64,000 nt of DNA. It comes from Mesorhizobium loti. GTDB taxonomy: Bacteria > Pseudomonadota > Alphaproteobacteria > Rhizobiales > Rhizobiaceae. The stretch lies in the NCBI RefSeq assembly GCF_003148495.1, contig NZ_QGGH01000012.1:100153-164152 (forward strand), given 5' to 3'. The translations under genes were made by a program, and so were the position numbers. Of the stretch, positions 63,221 to 64,000 are shown in pieces. The notes beneath the pieces were generated by a model. The model ran no database searches, had not been told where the DNA came from, and was given only the letters and a program-made list of their open reading frames with translations. Each line of letters begins with the position of its first letter. Position 1 is the stretch's first letter.

Positions 63221-63478
63221 GTGCTCGACTGGTCGACGGGAATCTACAATCCCAATGTCGATATCTCGAAGGACACGACGACGCTTTATGCGTCTGATCG
63301 TGACGTCTTCCTGTTTCTGGTCGACGACCTCAATCCGATTGAAGCGGGCAGGCTGCCGAACGGAGAGCCGGATCTCTACTTCCGTGGTTTCTATTGCTGG
63401 AACTCCGAAGTTGGTGCCCGTACACTCGGAATCGCCAGCTTCTATCTGCGCGCCGTGTGTCAGAACCGCAATTTGTGG
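63221..63478 (+). pseudogene. DUF932 middle piece
   Basis: Continues the protein interrupted at 56870: VLDWSTGIYNPNVDISKDTT, then DRDVFLFLVDDLNPIEAG and YFRGFYCWNSEVGARTLG, up to CQNRNLW. In intact homologues this is followed by a further 130 or so residues, but here unrelated sequence begins directly after the Trp codon. Confidence 0.9.
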
Positions 63479-64000
63479 GTGCGCCGTGTCGGCGCGATCA
63501 ATTGAGTGAAGGAGACTTCTCAGGAAACCAAGAACTGCCTGATGCCCACCCGACTTACCTTGGCCAGAAATGGCTGCGACCGGGAAACCGGCAGGGGACA
63601 ATAGCATGCCGGGAAAAGGCGTCATCCGGGCCGAAACCATTGTAGGCCATCGGGACGTCAGGGCAAGACGTGCATGGTGAATGCTGGATTGCGTGAAGCC
63701 CAGATCAGAGACTTTATGCGAGTCGTGACGCAGCAATGGTTGACGCGTCATGCCGTGCGAAGGGTGGGGTACCCCATGAGACCCACCTAAACTTGGTCGC
63801 ACGGCTCACCCCTCGTCGAGGGGCCAATGATTGAACGGGCCACCTAACCACGTCGTCTCTCACTGATCGCGTAAACACGGGATCGCCTAAGCGGGCATCT
63901 CTCCGATGTCCCGTAGGGCGACGGAGCCGCCATAGTAGCCAAACGCCCGGGGTAATGCCCGGGACAGCCATCCAAGGATGGACGTGCACGGGTGAAACCG
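63479..64000 (+). mobile_element. Probable group II intron, 5' part (3' end outside window)
   Basis: DUF932 coding stops after TTG TGG and the next bases are GTGCGCCG, the 5' start expected of bacterial group II introns (GUGYG). No coding potential follows; instead the stretch is full of short complementary segments. Near 63920-63945 it reads GACGGAGCCGCCATAGTAG, a sequence commonly seen just ahead of the reverse transcriptase gene of such introns. The intron-encoded protein and domains V and VI would lie beyond the window. Confidence 0.65.

Noticed and set aside
1..64000. CRISPR arrays, tRNA and rRNA genes
   Set aside because: Looked for regular 25-40-base repeats with spacers and for cloverleaf or rRNA-like sequence; none was seen by eye.

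Overview
The window reads as an accessory part of a large repABC replicon (megaplasmid or chromid) of a Rhizobiales-type alphaproteobacterium. The evidence is a complete repA-repB-repC locus (31859-35468) with its antisense RNA gene and a CtrA-type box, and typical rhizobial content: panBC, PmtA, a CUCCUCCC-type small RNA, DUF1403/ScpB pairs and an L-carnitine/betaine catabolic cluster. GC content is high throughout. No rRNA, tRNA or CRISPR array was seen. No database search was possible; identities rest on motifs and family knowledge.

Layout. 1-5.6 kb: an AddB-like nuclease (cut by the window edge), an AddA-like helicase-nuclease and an HNH-type protein, followed by fragments of scpB and of an IS6-type transposase. 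6.4-22.2 kb: a catabolic island. On the minus strand it reads crotonase (CaiD-like), ADP-forming acyl-CoA synthetase, L-carnitine dehydrogenase/thioesterase fusion, BKACE enzyme and dimethylglycine/sarcosine dehydrogenase, then a carotenoid-desaturase-like oxidoreductase, a GcvT-like protein, a Tat-exported peptide-type binding protein, a broken corrinoid protein and a GlxA-type regulator. A LysR gene sits in the middle. Together these would convert crotonobetaine/carnitine to glycine betaine and process its demethylation products. Three copies of CATGAR-N5-CTCATR link the LysR gene to the crotonase promoter region. 22.9-24.9 kb: an MDR oxidoreductase with a divergent LysR gene.

25.2-40.9 kb: replicon maintenance. 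A DUF1403-ScpB pair and a divergent tyrosine recombinase share a 14-bp-arm palindrome. An Xre-RES toxin-antitoxin pair, a decayed recombinase copy, a VapBC-like pair and repABC follow, then a second DUF1403-ScpB pair now joined to a SWIM zinc-finger gene, a helicase fragment and a second RES pair. 41-52 kb: a double cold-shock protein, the anti-Shine-Dalgarno small RNA, and many decayed genes (HPP protein, serine recombinase, MFS transporter split by an IS110-type element, valS and thiD tails) among intact pmtA, DUF309, panB and panC.

52.2-55.9 kb holds the best candidate defence system: three translationally overlapping genes for an alpha/beta hydrolase, a small middle protein and a zinc-ribbon coiled-coil ABC ATPase, the layout of ABC-three-component (ABC-3C) conflict systems. 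56.3-64 kb is a nested insertion. A DUF932 gene is split by a GInt-like element (three tyrosine recombinases plus a small helper, with ArdC as its only evident cargo) and split again by the 5' part of a probable group II intron that runs off the window.
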